This document shows, piece by piece, positions 11,401 to 20,537 of a DNA stretch of 64,000 nucleotides. The position numbers were made by a program, and so were the translations under genes. Origin of the DNA: Pleurostoma richardsiae (lineage: Eukaryota; Ascomycota; Sordariomycetes; Calosphaeriales; Pleurostomataceae). A model generated the notes under the pieces. It was given only the letters and a program-made list of their open reading frames with translations. It made no database searches and had not been told where the DNA came from. Position 1 is the first letter of the stretch, and every line of letters begins with the position of its first letter. The stretch is taken from the NCBI GenBank assembly GCA_030052745.1, contig JANBVO010000003.1, forward strand, positions 930,001-994,000, in the 5' to 3' direction.

Positions 11401-12585
11401 AAGATGTTTGAAGCTGAAGCGCGCCGTGTGGACATCGACCTCAGCATGATCGTCGACCAGACATACTATGATCTCGGCGTCGAGTTTTTGGATCTGGATC
11501 CGTCACGTCTCAAGCAGGTCCTTATCAATCTGCTGACGAACGCTCTGAAGTTCACGAAATCCGGACCAGTGCGGAATGTGTCAGTCACTATCAGCGCCTC
11601 CAAGGAACGACCCACCGACGAGACGTCGTCAGTACAGTTCATTCCCCGATCGGTCGGAGAGGAGTATCAACAGCCTGTTCAAGGGCGCATCGACCCTGTC
11701 TTCCTGATGTTTGAGGTGAAGGATACAGGCCAGGGCCTTTCGGAAGCCGAGAAGAGCCGCCTCTTCCAGCGCTTCAAGCAGGCATCTTCCCGGACACACG
11801 TGAAATACGGCGGCTCCGGCCTCGGGCTCTTCATCAGTCGTCGCTTGACAGAGATGCAGAATGGTGCGATTGGTGTAGCCTCGCTGCCAGGAGTGGGTTC
11901 CACGTTCGCTTTCTACGTCGAAGCCTACCGGCCAACAGAAGAGGCCCTCAGAGAAGCCGAAGCGGCGGCTGCCGCCTCACACAAAATCTTCCGCCACCAG
12001 CACTTGAGCAGCACTGCTATCTCGCTCAACGGGGCCGTTAAGGGTGGGACATTTAGCAATGGCAGAGCGCTAGCACCGCAGCACACCGCGCAGGACCTCG
12101 ACGCTCCGCCCATCACCGGCATCCTCGTTGTGGAGGACAACTTAATCAACCAGCAGATCACGCGCCGCGGCCTCCAGGACCGGGGTTTCACGGTGGCGGT
12201 GGCGAACCACGGCATCGAGGCCCTCGAGAAGCTGCGGACCACCGACCGCATGCCGGGCGGCAAGTTCCCGCTGTCGCTGATCCTCATGGACATGGAGATG
12301 CCGGTGCAGGACGGGCTGACGTGCACGCGCAAGATCCGGGAGCTGGAGCGTGAGGGTCAGATCACGGGCGGACGCATCCCAATCATCGCCGTCAGCGCGA
12401 ACGCGCGCGTCGAGCAGATCCTCGAGGCCAGGGCTGCCGGGTGTGACGACGTGCTCGTCAAGCCGTACCGCATGCCGGAGCTCATCGAGAAGATGCGCGT
12501 TGTAGTCACGACGGTTGCGCAGGCGAACTTGGCTGCCGGGGAGGACGACGTCGCCGCTGTCGCGGTGGAGACGGGTTCCGATTGA
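8410..12585 (+). CDS. Hybrid sensor histidine kinase, 1,391 aa
   Basis: A fungal hybrid kinase that would autophosphorylate on His, pass the phosphate to its own receiver Asp, and feed a Ypd1-type phosphorelay. Order: N-terminal region with a PAS-like segment (about 175-330, PLGPIEDWPPRLHLTF ... IYWGKEYTTIYNEAF); a GAF-like region (about 335-530); a PAS domain (about 570-670, FLPVGMCLGDHQGNITYAND); a second PAS (about 735-860); HisKA with phosphoacceptor His888 in SHEMRNPLSAI; HATPase with N-box Asn1044 (INLLTNALKF), G1 (VKDTGQGLS) and G2 (GGSGLGLFISRRL); and a receiver (about 1235-1365) with ILVVEDN, phosphoacceptor Asp1294 (LILMDMEMP) and the conserved Lys in LVKPYR. No transmembrane segment is evident, so it is probably cytosolic. 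All catalytic residues are intact. The 4.2-kb frame has no intron. The start is the first in-frame ATG. I cannot assign its fungal HHK class with confidence. Confidence 0.95.
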   Translation: MSQPLSSVGIVDLLEADARPSFVVTVDPLEVPSAPSLAYSNPALSKSPNILEVIGAPTEHHAAFWDWITGSTASVGATNSTATESTPSSFTYLNVHWTRTVVLQKWVVVSANEHPPSPERPRKLRLDSREGTFAVNAGAAISVTATSGPMSALAHHDMRFANTSQTPPASQEAVPPLRKPTTDPGWILPDIMPDQEPFLHIVYSVDWASTPLGPIEDWPPRLHLTFNQILTDSRPIAIYWGKEYTTIYNEAFSKLCGSRHPGLLGRPVEETWPETGERLKETMKTSAEKQRASVEDEWCFFAETSDEGLEETYLKWSIVPVTQDNECLGFIHPVLETTSVRLWERRMKMLIDLGDALVSVRDVKSYWAKTIEELGAVEPRYDIPLAILYSVESDPEAPCDELASYERTRICRLEGSLGVPEGHPMAAPVLALRNSDHSLASMFREALRVQRPVLLQAKDHSLPESLTKGLQWRGFGDPCRAAVICPLRPTKEENVMGLLLLGLNPRRPYDNDYRQYISLLAQKLTTTLASTVLLEEEARRGRNAAEQAAYDQAMLQEKLALRTKEANESMQKFEAVADFLPVGMCLGDHQGNITYANDAWHRITGYPHEDSVPIALGGFLSCVVEEDQPVVVRAYNNIQTVPNATFEFRVKRHDGLQSPTPPTRNSPSFEKAGLDLVGIETKMLSERHVLASAKAERAPDGSITRVMTCLTDVTLHKQTAEEAVRRAQQAENLKRMAQLATVGMYDMDLEGRLIGANNVFFEMCGLEKVDTAKNIVKPWRVCVADEDVEALEQTLSRLTNEGKPQTAELRFRKPWVAEDGLGNKIVAPRWVVATFMPVRNSEGIIQSFTGCLSDVSLQKWQLERERQRKDEALESKRQQENFIDMTSHEMRNPLSAIIHCADAVIASLAKVQELAATQPPSPALIPLESPNGRIKNTQPEQNELIENSIDHAETIVSCAQHQKRIVDDILTMSKLDSQLLVVTPITVNPVQIVQEALKMFEAEARRVDIDLSMIVDQTYYDLGVEFLDLDPSRLKQVLINLLTNALKFTKSGPVRNVSVTISASKERPTDETSSVQFIPRSVGEEYQQPVQGRIDPVFLMFEVKDTGQGLSEAEKSRLFQRFKQASSRTHVKYGGSGLGLFISRRLTEMQNGAIGVASLPGVGSTFAFYVEAYRPTEEALREAEAAAAASHKIFRHQHLSSTAISLNGAVKGGTFSNGRALAPQHTAQDLDAPPITGILVVEDNLINQQITRRGLQDRGFTVAVANHGIEALEKLRTTDRMPGGKFPLSLILMDMEMPVQDGLTCTRKIRELEREGQITGGRIPIIAVSANARVEQILEARAAGCDDVLVKPYRMPELIEKMRVVVTTVAQANLAAGEDDVAAVAVETGSD

Positions 12586-14155
12586 CTAGAGCGGCAGGGC
12601 GACAAGGGGGGAGCCCGAGCCATGGAAGAGGAAGTGAAGACCAGGTGGGTGAGGGGCCGTCGGGGCCGAGCTGGGGAAACAGGCAACACGTGCATTTGTT
12701 TTTGATACCCATGTTATTGTCTTCATTGGTGGCTTTATTTTTGTCCGGCTCAAAGTTCGGGTTTCGAGCATATACACCCAGGGAAGCCGGGTGGCTCAGG
12801 ACTGGCGGAGGAAGAATGACTGGATTTTCCGTCATCTTACCTCCTGGCATGGATTCTTCTGTTTTGCTTGCTTCTTCACCACTTTTCTTTTTCCGCATAG
12901 CGCCGTGTGGAGTTGAATATTTGCCCCTAGGGGGTGGCTATCACGAATGCATAGGGAGGGGCGTGAGGGAGATGCTGGAGTCCTCGTGGGTTTTGCATGG
13001 TAGCAGGCCGGGGGAAGCCGTGGACAGATGTTCGGGTGTGCAGATGCGCTCCCAGCCTCTCGCTGGGTAGGGGCTTTCACGGCTCTGAGGCTGGTTGAGC
13101 AGGAATGAATGAAATTACTGCTGAATGAAATACAGACTCGTTCATGTGCTTCGAACTGTGATCATCACTCTTGAAATAGAGCATCGAAGAAGTTGTGGTT
13201 GTGCACCGGAAGCCTCTTATAGGTCATACATGGTTGGTGGGCAGGCGGTTTCGGCACCTTTTTCGGAACCCGAGACAACTCAACATGCAGAGATGATTAC
13301 ATTCCCTTTTATCTTACTGGCTGCAGAACTACCCGAGAAAAGGGGCAGTGGTTCTTCTGCTGTGCTCTCAGCTGAATCTCAATCCATATCGCGCAGCCTT
13401 GAAATGTCGTGCAGGCACGGAGTATTCCGTAGAGGCAGAGGCGCCCTGAGTCCCTCTCACCTTCCCCACTCCCGAGTCCGGGATCGGCATCGTTCTTGTC
13501 CGTGTGGAGCTTCCGAACAGGCGGGAGGGAGGAGGGGCAAGGGAGCTGTCTTTTCGCTGTTTCGGATCTCGCTCCCAGGGAGAGTGAGAGCCAGCTCAGC
13601 CAGCTTTTTTTCTGTCTTTCAGCCCCTCCGCATATTCGGAGCTACACTCAGCCTGTACACTTGTATTCCATCTCTCCGGGCTCCTCATGGAGGTCCTGAT
13701 TTGTCGAGGCGGGAGAGTCTGATGTCAGCTCCAGGCTGGGAAGGATAGCTGCTTCGGGCCAATTTTTGGGGGAGTTAAAGAGCAGAAAAGTAGAGAGGGA
13801 TATACGGATTTGTCCGCGCGGGTTCCATTGCATCCCCCCTCTTTTGCCATTCGGGTCCTGGCTCGGGAGCTAAAAGTGTGAAGGGCGGGGTGTCTCACTG
13901 ATTCGGGTTTCGTTGGCTTAGTCGGACAGGACGGCCCCGAGTTGACGTTGGTGAGATATATGTAAGCTGCCTTACGTAGGGACGGATATATAAAGAGCCT
14001 CCAAAGGGAGCCGTTGAGTGACAGCTTGATACCGGTTAAAGAGTCTCAACGCACATCTCTTCAAACCCAACACAAAGTCCGTGTGAGGAGCCATTGCCTT
14101 CAAGGAATCCAATAGTAGCAGCAGCAGCAGCAGAAGAATAAGAACAACCGTCAAG
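12586..14155. other. Spacer; promoter of the Dabb gene at its right end
   Basis: The 3'-UTR of the kinase is followed by non-coding sequence. The 13125-13748 plus frame lacks coding character. A TATA-like tatataaa at 13986-13993 lies about 165 nt before the next start codon and is probably its promoter element. Confidence 0.5.
14116..14133 (+). repeat. (AGC)n microsatellite in 5'-UTR
   Basis: Six AGC/GCA units lie about 25 nt before the start codon of the Dabb-domain gene, in the probable leader. It is a simple repeat with no coding role. Confidence 0.8.
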
Positions 14156-14680
14156 ATGGTCGGCCAGACGCTCATCCACCGGGTCACCATGTTTAAGATC
14201 CCGGCCCCGGAGAACCAGAAGAAGCTGCTGGCGGCCTATGAACAGCTGGCCAAGGACCAGGCAAAGGTCAGTAGTCCAGCGTCCCTTCGCCGTCTAGTTC
14301 CCTCCCCCAGTCCCTTGACATATCCGGGAAAGCAAAAGCCCGTAGATGTGCAAGGTAGAGTGCTGCCTCAAGAAGAAGGGATTGTGGTCCACCAACCGTG
14401 GGCGAGAAACTGACCAGAGGAAACCCAGGACGGCAAGCCGTACATCCCCTTCATCTGCGCGGGCGCTGCGTACGAGGACGCCCGCTCCAAGGGCTACACG
14501 GTGGTGGCCAAGACCGAGTTCTACAACCTCGAGGACATGGCCTTCTACGACAAGGAGTGCGCCGCCCACGCGGCGCTCAAGAAGACGGCCGCCACCCTCG
14601 GCGTCAGCGAGCCGCCGCTGACGGTCTACTTCTCCGGGGAGCCGCTGCTCAACCTGACCGGGACGGCGCCGGCGTCGTGA
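14156..14680 (+). CDS. Stress-responsive A/B-barrel (Dabb) domain protein, 120 aa
   Basis: Two exons, 14156-14266 and 14429-14680, join in phase 0 (AAG|GAC) across a 162-nt intron with a gtcagt donor and a cccag acceptor. The product begins MVGQTLIHRVTMFKIP and contains an LLAAYEQLAKDQAKDGKPY segment and AKTEFYNLEDMAFYDKECAAH, the pattern of dimeric alpha/beta-barrel Dabb proteins. These are small, usually cytosolic proteins. Some bind small ligands or polyketide-like substrates, but most fungal members have no assigned function. Length is normal for a single-domain member. No targeting signal is seen. It lies tail to tail with the SRPBCC gene, 178 nt away. Confidence 0.85.
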
Positions 14681-14858
14681 GGGACGAGGTTTTTCGTTGA
14701 TGACTCTAGTGAGGAAGGGCGCTGTGACGGCGCGATGGGAAGATTTTCATGAGCTACAACACTAGATAGCATGAGATCAAAGATAGAAGGGTATAGAAAT
14801 AGTTGCCCAAAAAAAACAACGCCTAAGACGCCAAATCAAACTTCATCATCCTCAGTTC

Positions 14859-15548
14859 TCACTCCCCCGCCAGCTCCTCCGCCCTCGCCTTTAGCCCGTC
14901 CATCCACGCGTCGAACCCCTTGACCAGCCGGCCCCCGACCTTGAGCTTCACCACCAGCGCCAGCACGCCGTAGAAGGTCTCCCAGCACGTGTACTCCGTG
15001 CCCCCGGCCCCGTCGTCCACCACCTCCTGCACCCGCTCCGTGCGCAGCAGCCACCCGGGGAGGTCCGTCGCCCGCCAGGCCACGCGCCAGCCGTTCCTCT
15101 CCTCCGCGGGGGCTGAGGGCGGTGACGCAAGTGTGAAGGGCTCGAGGCGCGTCACCTCCACGCCGGCGCGGTTGCTCGGCTTGTCGCTAGCGAGATCCAT
15201 GTACACGGAGAAGATCATGGCGGTGCCCACCCCGATGCTCCCGCCGCCGGCTTCCCCGGCGGGAAGGGCAGTCGGGGCGGCCGTGTCATCAGCAGCCGCA
15301 GCAGGGGAAGGAGGCTCCGGGTGGGAGACGACGTCGACCTGCCGCACGAAGCGGTTCCAGGCGGGGTAAGTCGCGGTGTCCAGCAGGACGCCGAGCACGG
15401 CGTCGGGCGGGGCGGCGATGCGCGTGCTGCAGGTGACGGTGAAGGACCCGCCGGAGGCGCCGTGGGTCGGCGTGGGGATGACGGGCCCGGAGAGGGTGCC
15501 GCGCTGGGAGCGGGGGACAGGAGGGGTGCTGCTGGTCACGGCCGCCAT
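14859..15548 (-). CDS. SRPBCC / START-like ligand-binding protein, 229 aa
   Basis: A single-exon gene starting at the ATG complement at 15546-15548. After a Pro/Ser-rich N-terminus, FTVTCSTRIAAPPDAVLGVLLDTATYPAWNRFVRQV is the classic opening of the SRPBCC (polyketide cyclase / START-like) fold. The later blocks WRVAWRATDLPGWLLRTERVQEV and YTCWETFYGVLALVVKLKVG, followed by a C-terminal helix, complete the helix-grip fold. An Ala/Pro-rich loop of about 25 residues (about 80-105) is inserted between strands. Such proteins bind hydrophobic ligands in a central cavity, and many fungal members are uncharacterised. No secretion signal is seen. Whether it is an enzyme or a carrier cannot be told. Confidence 0.75.
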   Translation of the reverse strand: MAAVTSSTPPVPRSQRGTLSGPVIPTPTHGASGGSFTVTCSTRIAAPPDAVLGVLLDTATYPAWNRFVRQVDVVSHPEPPSPAAAADDTAAPTALPAGEAGGGSIGVGTAMIFSVYMDLASDKPSNRAGVEVTRLEPFTLASPPSAPAEERNGWRVAWRATDLPGWLLRTERVQEVVDDGAGGTEYTCWETFYGVLALVVKLKVGGRLVKGFDAWMDGLKARAEELAGE

Positions 15549-16686
15549 CTACAGTGTCTATACGGAGTTGAGTCTTGTGGTTTTTCGTTGATGGTGTTTG
15601 TAGAGATGGGCAATCAAGAAGTGATCAAGCGAGCGAGGCAGCAGATGAGGCTTGTTAAGGTCGAGCGTGTGCGGCTTTCCCGGGTGAGATGATGACGGGT
15701 AGGATTTCCGCATGAGTCCGAAGGATCCAGGGGCCTGCCTGCGAGATGCCGGCCAGGTCGTCACTCGCTTATAGGTCAGTCCTACGCTGAGCAGCCTAGA
15801 CGCGTTACAGCTTCTACGATGACTTTAAGAGGCCTTCCTGATGGAACATGACGGGAAGAGCCGTCATTTGAGGGGGCTGAATATCGACTGGAATAGACGA
15901 TCATGTACTCCCGTACGGAGTAGCCGGCCCTGTGCTCTCACGGAGGGTCACTTCGTCGAACTTCCTGTCGACACAAGGGTCCAAGCCATCGTTACTGGTC
16001 AGGGACTGTTCGCCTCGCGTTCGTAGAAAGCAAGTCTAACTCGCTACGCGCTGTAATGAGACATCGGCTTGGGATGATCAACGGCCGTGAGGTTGGTAAT
16101 TGCGGGTGCCGTACCGGGGGTCTGATCCCAGCGGCCAGCTGGTTCCTGACCGGGCCTGTTTGTCTGCCTCATCACGTGCCCCACAGCAGAGGGTCGGGAT
16201 GCCCGACCGCCGATGCGCCGACCAGCAGGCTTCCTACCCTTGTCAATTGATTACTCCTCCGTAGGCAACTCGGGCGCAATTGAATCCTCGACAGCGAATG
16301 TCGATTCCCGCGTCTTGTTGGGCAGATTTCTCTCAATTGACGCTTGCAGGACCAGCTCGAAAGAAGAAAAGGAGTCTTTGTCTTCCACGGTAAGAAACGG
16401 CGATGTTACATCCCGGACAGCCTGAACCGGGGGCCCTGTTGGTGTCCATGATGCCTGCTGCTGAGGGTTGGTGGCTGGTGTTGGGTCGCCCAACCTCACC
16501 CAACCACCCCGCGATGGTTGCGGCAACAAGAGCATCTCCCGCCATATTTCACCCACTCAGCGCGCTCTCTAGTCATGCACTCGTCCTCTGCATTGCATGC
16601 CGTGCGACCAATTGGCCAGGCCGTCCGAGTGGACTTTGCAAGTGCAGCCCAATTGACGATCTGCGTTTGCGCGCGACCACCTAAGC
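15549..16686. other. Divergent intergenic region (SRPBCC gene / membrane-protein gene)
   Basis: A shared upstream region between the SRPBCC gene (minus) and the membrane-protein gene (plus). No ORF has coding character. I recognise no specific element. Confidence 0.5.
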
Positions 16687-19509
16687 ATGAACTTCCAGAA
16701 CCTCAACTTCGACTATGTGGAGCGACCTCGTAAGTGACGCTCGATGATGTTGCCGGCCAGCTTTTGTTGACCAGTCTTGCTGACGCCGTCTTCTTCTTCT
16801 CTCCCTGCTTCAGGCGCATACGCTGGCCAACCAAACTTCTACCCGAGGACGCCCTCGAGCCATTCGCAGCTCACCGTCCGGCCTTTTGGCGGCGACCACC
16901 AGGACGACCTGGAACATGCTTCGTCCCGGCCCGCCTCGCCCTCCCCTCAGCCGACCATTGTCCCATTCCACGCGCCGACACCGCCGACACCTCCCTCGCA
17001 AACTCAAACTCAGTCCGAGTCGGAGATCTACGGACCCGACCGTCTCTTCGGCCCGCCAGTGGTCATAAGGAATGAGGAGCTGGAGCAGTTGAGGTTCCGA
17101 CCGCAGCTCACACTCGACCAGATCCAGCGCATTGCCCTGGAGAAGAGGATGGCCGAAAATGCCAATGCCATGGCCACGGCGGGCTTCCGCGACGAGCTTG
17201 CCTTGGAAGCGGGCAAGGTCACGCCGGGAGTCGACGACACCCCTTACATCCAGTATGCCCTGGATGCGCTCACACGAGACCGCGATACGGGCTACTCCAA
17301 CTCGTCAGAAGGAGGCGGCCCCGAGCTCGGTCCGGCGTTGAGACTCGTCCCTGGCCAAGGGTTCGGCCTCTATCCTGCGCCAGCTGCGCAGCCGTTCTCG
17401 CCCCAGCCGGCAAGAACTCGCGATTCTCAGCGGGAAGAACGTCGAGCGAGGCCATTGCCGGCTTTCGAACCACACACCCCGTCCCGCAACTCATCACTTT
17501 CTACCCTTGTACATAACACGCCCAAATTTGTACCACGACCGATACCCCGGGACGCATGGCGACCCATGGAGGACAACCTGTCTGCGAGCACCGGCGCCAG
17601 GCTGAATTCAGCCTTGTGCTTCAGACCACGAATCTTACGACCAGCCTCGATGATGATATTGACGACTTTATGCCTGCTAATGCTCGTGGCCCTGATTTTC
17701 AGCGCCGTTTTCTCCCACGCCCGCAAGGGGCTGTGGGCGTACAACGGCACGATCTACGGCGGACAGTACTTCCTGTTCCGCGTGCTGCCGGCGATGCTGG
17801 CCACTGTCCCTCTGCTTTATGCGCAATGCGTCATGACCACTGTTTTCCGCATCCTACCTTTCGCGCGGCTTGCATCGAACTACAAGTCCATCCGAAAGGG
17901 CGCGCTTTTCCAGGATTTCTATCCAAAATCCTTCCTCTGGCCGCACATCGTTGGCCCGTGGCAGGTCTGGGTACCTGCCGTGATCATTTGGCTGGCGAAT
18001 ATAACGCTTCCCCTACAGAGCAGCCTGTTCACCGTCATCCTCGTGGATGGCGAGTGGCGGTGGGCCACCGTCCAGGGCGTCGCCTGGACGCTCGTGGCCC
18101 TGTACATCGCATTACTGGCCGCGGCGGTGATTCAGTGGTGGTACTGGGAGTCGCACAGCAAGACAGGCCTGCTCTGGGATCCCCGTTCCATCGCGGACAT
18201 CATCGCCCTCACCTCACAAAGCAACACCCTCGCCGACTACCGAGGCACAGAGCTCCTGGGGTCCAGGGCCGACCTGGAGAGGGTGCTCGAGCGCCGCCAG
18301 TACGATAGGCTGGGCTACTGGTCCTGGAGGGACGGCAGACCAGGGTTCTGGTACTCGCTGGGGTACACCTGGGAGGACGACCAGCAGGCGACCTGGGACG
18401 AGCAGCGGAGGAGCCAGGAGAAGCCACCTCTGACGGGCGAGAAGCCTGCGAACCCGTGGGACGACGTGAACCTCGAGGGCGACGCGCACTCCCCTGCCGT
18501 GCGCTACCGGTACCTCCCCTGGTGCCTCCGCAGCACCCAGCTCATCCTCTTCGTCGGGACCGCCTTCGTCCTCCTCCTCGCCCTCTTCATCGTGTCCTTC
18601 CTCCCCTCGACGCGCATCACCCACGGCTTCCCGCCCAGCCTGTCCGCCCTGCCCCAGCCGGGCGCCTTCTCGGCCGCCGACTTCCTCTACAGCTTCATCC
18701 CCTCCCTCCTGGGCCTGATCCTCTTCCTCCTCTTCCAGTCCCTCGAGCTCGCCCTGCGGGTCCTGCAGCCCTGGGCCGAGCTCGCGCGCCACGCGGGCAA
18801 CCCCGCCGGCGCCGAGGGAGGAGGAGGCGGCGGCGCCCTTCCCGGGCGGAGCATCCTCGCCGACTACGCCGCGTGCTACCCGGGGCAGATCGCCCTGCGC
18901 GCCCTGCGCAACCGGCACTTCCGCCTCGCGGCCGTGTCGCTCCTCTCGGCCGCCCTCGCCCTGCTGCCGGCCCTCGCGGGCGGCGTCTTCCTGGCGCTGA
19001 CGACCCCCGGCGGCGAGGTCCGCATGTTCCCCAACGTGCCGCTCTACGCCGTCGTGCTCGCCTTGCTGGTCCTGTACCTCGCCGCGCTGGCGTCGCTGCT
19101 GCCGGCGCGGGCGGCGCTCCGCCTGCCGCACGGCGTGGGGTGCCTGGCGGAGGTGGTCAGCTTCTGCGCCGTAGCCGGGGGCGAGGCGTTCGAGGGGGTG
19201 CGGCACAAGACGGCGCTGAGGGGGAAGCTGGGGCTTGGCAGGGCGCCCGGGGAGCAGCCGCGGTGGGTGTTTGGGACGGGGACGGGGGTGGGCGGGGAGG
19301 GGAGGTTGGGGGTCAGGAGGGTGAGGAGGTATACTGAGAGGCTTGACGTGGGCATGGAGCAGATTCAGGGCCAGAGCCAGGGCCAGGGTCAGGTGCTTGG
19401 TCAGGGGCGGAAGAGCCTGCGGGAGAGCAGGAGGGAGAGGAGGATGGCGGCGGAGGCGGGTCAGCAGCGGATTAGTCCGCAGTATGTGTTTCGCTCACCG
19501 GCGAGATGA
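16687..19509 (+). CDS. Fungal multi-pass membrane protein (DUF3433-like), 912 aa
   Basis: Exon 1 (16687-16729, MNFQNLNFDYVERP) joins exon 2 (16814-19509) in phase 1 with a gtaagt donor and a cttcag acceptor. The first 270 or so residues are Pro/Ser-rich and disordered. The rest alternates hydrophobic helices with loops. The segment GLWAYNGTIYGGQYFLFRVLP followed by MTTVFRILPFARLASNY and an aromatic-rich block GRPGFWYSLGYTWEDD fits the fungal DUF3433 architecture of paired repeats of membrane helices. I count about ten helices. The C-terminus is basic and Gln/Gly-rich (QGQSQGQGQ). The family call is from motif memory. Function is not established, and a role in wall or calcium physiology would be speculation. 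It resembles no solute carrier I know. Confidence 0.75.
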
Positions 19510-20537
19510 CTGAGGTGAGTGAATTTGGGTGACAGCGTGGCTGTTACGAGAGGAGAGGTCGGTGATGGTGGATGAGATCATGTCTTGGGGGTCTGTATGA
19601 TTTCGGTGGGACGACATGACATGGCATGGCATGGCGACGGCGTTCTTGTGCATTTTTGGCATTACGGGATGGGGCGACGGGTTTTACGATTCTATTGCAT
19701 GATGCATCATGTCGAGACGACTGCATGTAACCTTTTTGGATGGATGAGATGAGATACCTCTTGTTATCTACCATAGACTTGTTTGGCAACTGTCCTCTGA
19801 AGCGAGGGTAGACCTCAGGATGGCATTGCGGCGAATGGATATTGAGGCATTGGGACATTTGCCTTTCAGCATCAAGACCCTGTCATGGATCGGTGGCACC
19901 CAATGGCATCGAGGATTTGAGGGCACAATGCCTAAGAGACTTTGAGATCCCTCGGTGAAATTCACAGTGATCACAGCACGCAGGATGTAGGAGGCCGAAG
20001 TGTGAAGAAGAAAGAAAAATTGCTCTCGTTGAGCCGTGTCGTTGGTCTCGTCTAAATAGGTATACATCCCATCCGTGGTGGTGGTATATGCAAGTTCATA
20101 TATATGTTCATCATCAATGACAGCCACCCCTCTCGCATCTCGACCTCTTTTCGTTAAACCCATGCTCTCGTAGCTTTCGTCCCTTTCATCGCCCGTTATC
20201 CCATGCCCCGAACCAACCCGCCCTGTAGCCGTTATACAAAAGGGGAAAAAAAGAGGACAAGGAAATGAAGAAACTCCCCTCTACCCCTTAGCCAGAATGG
20301 AAGCGCCTAGAAGCCAACCTGCCAGCCCAAGTTTCCCCTATTTTGAGCACCGCCTTTTTCTCTTTTTATCCCCTGTCGAGTCGCAAGAAAGAGCACAGTT
20401 CCCCTCCGAGAGCGCCTAGTAGATGCGTGTCCCCTCCGTCTAATTTCTCTCACTCTCTTCTCATCGTACTTTCCTTCCCAAAAAAGTCAACAGGCTCCAA
20501 TACGATCCTTAGGTCATGGAGCAATCGTGTGGAGACC
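19510..20537. other. Spacer between convergent genes
   Basis: Tail-to-tail spacer. It holds short imperfect repeats (gacatgacatggcatggcatgg at about 19612-19634) and no coding-like ORF. Confidence 0.5.

Noticed and set aside
13125-13748. 207-aa plus frame
   Set aside because: Composition like the surrounding spacer and no conserved motif.
18214-19206. 330-aa minus frame opposite the membrane-protein gene
   Set aside because: Gly/Glu/Arg-rich shadow of the real plus-strand gene.
16687-19509. First thought to be the autophagy scramblase ATG9
   Set aside because: The protein lacks ATG9 core motifs. Helix layout and the GLWAYNGTIYGGQY block fit the DUF3433-like family instead.
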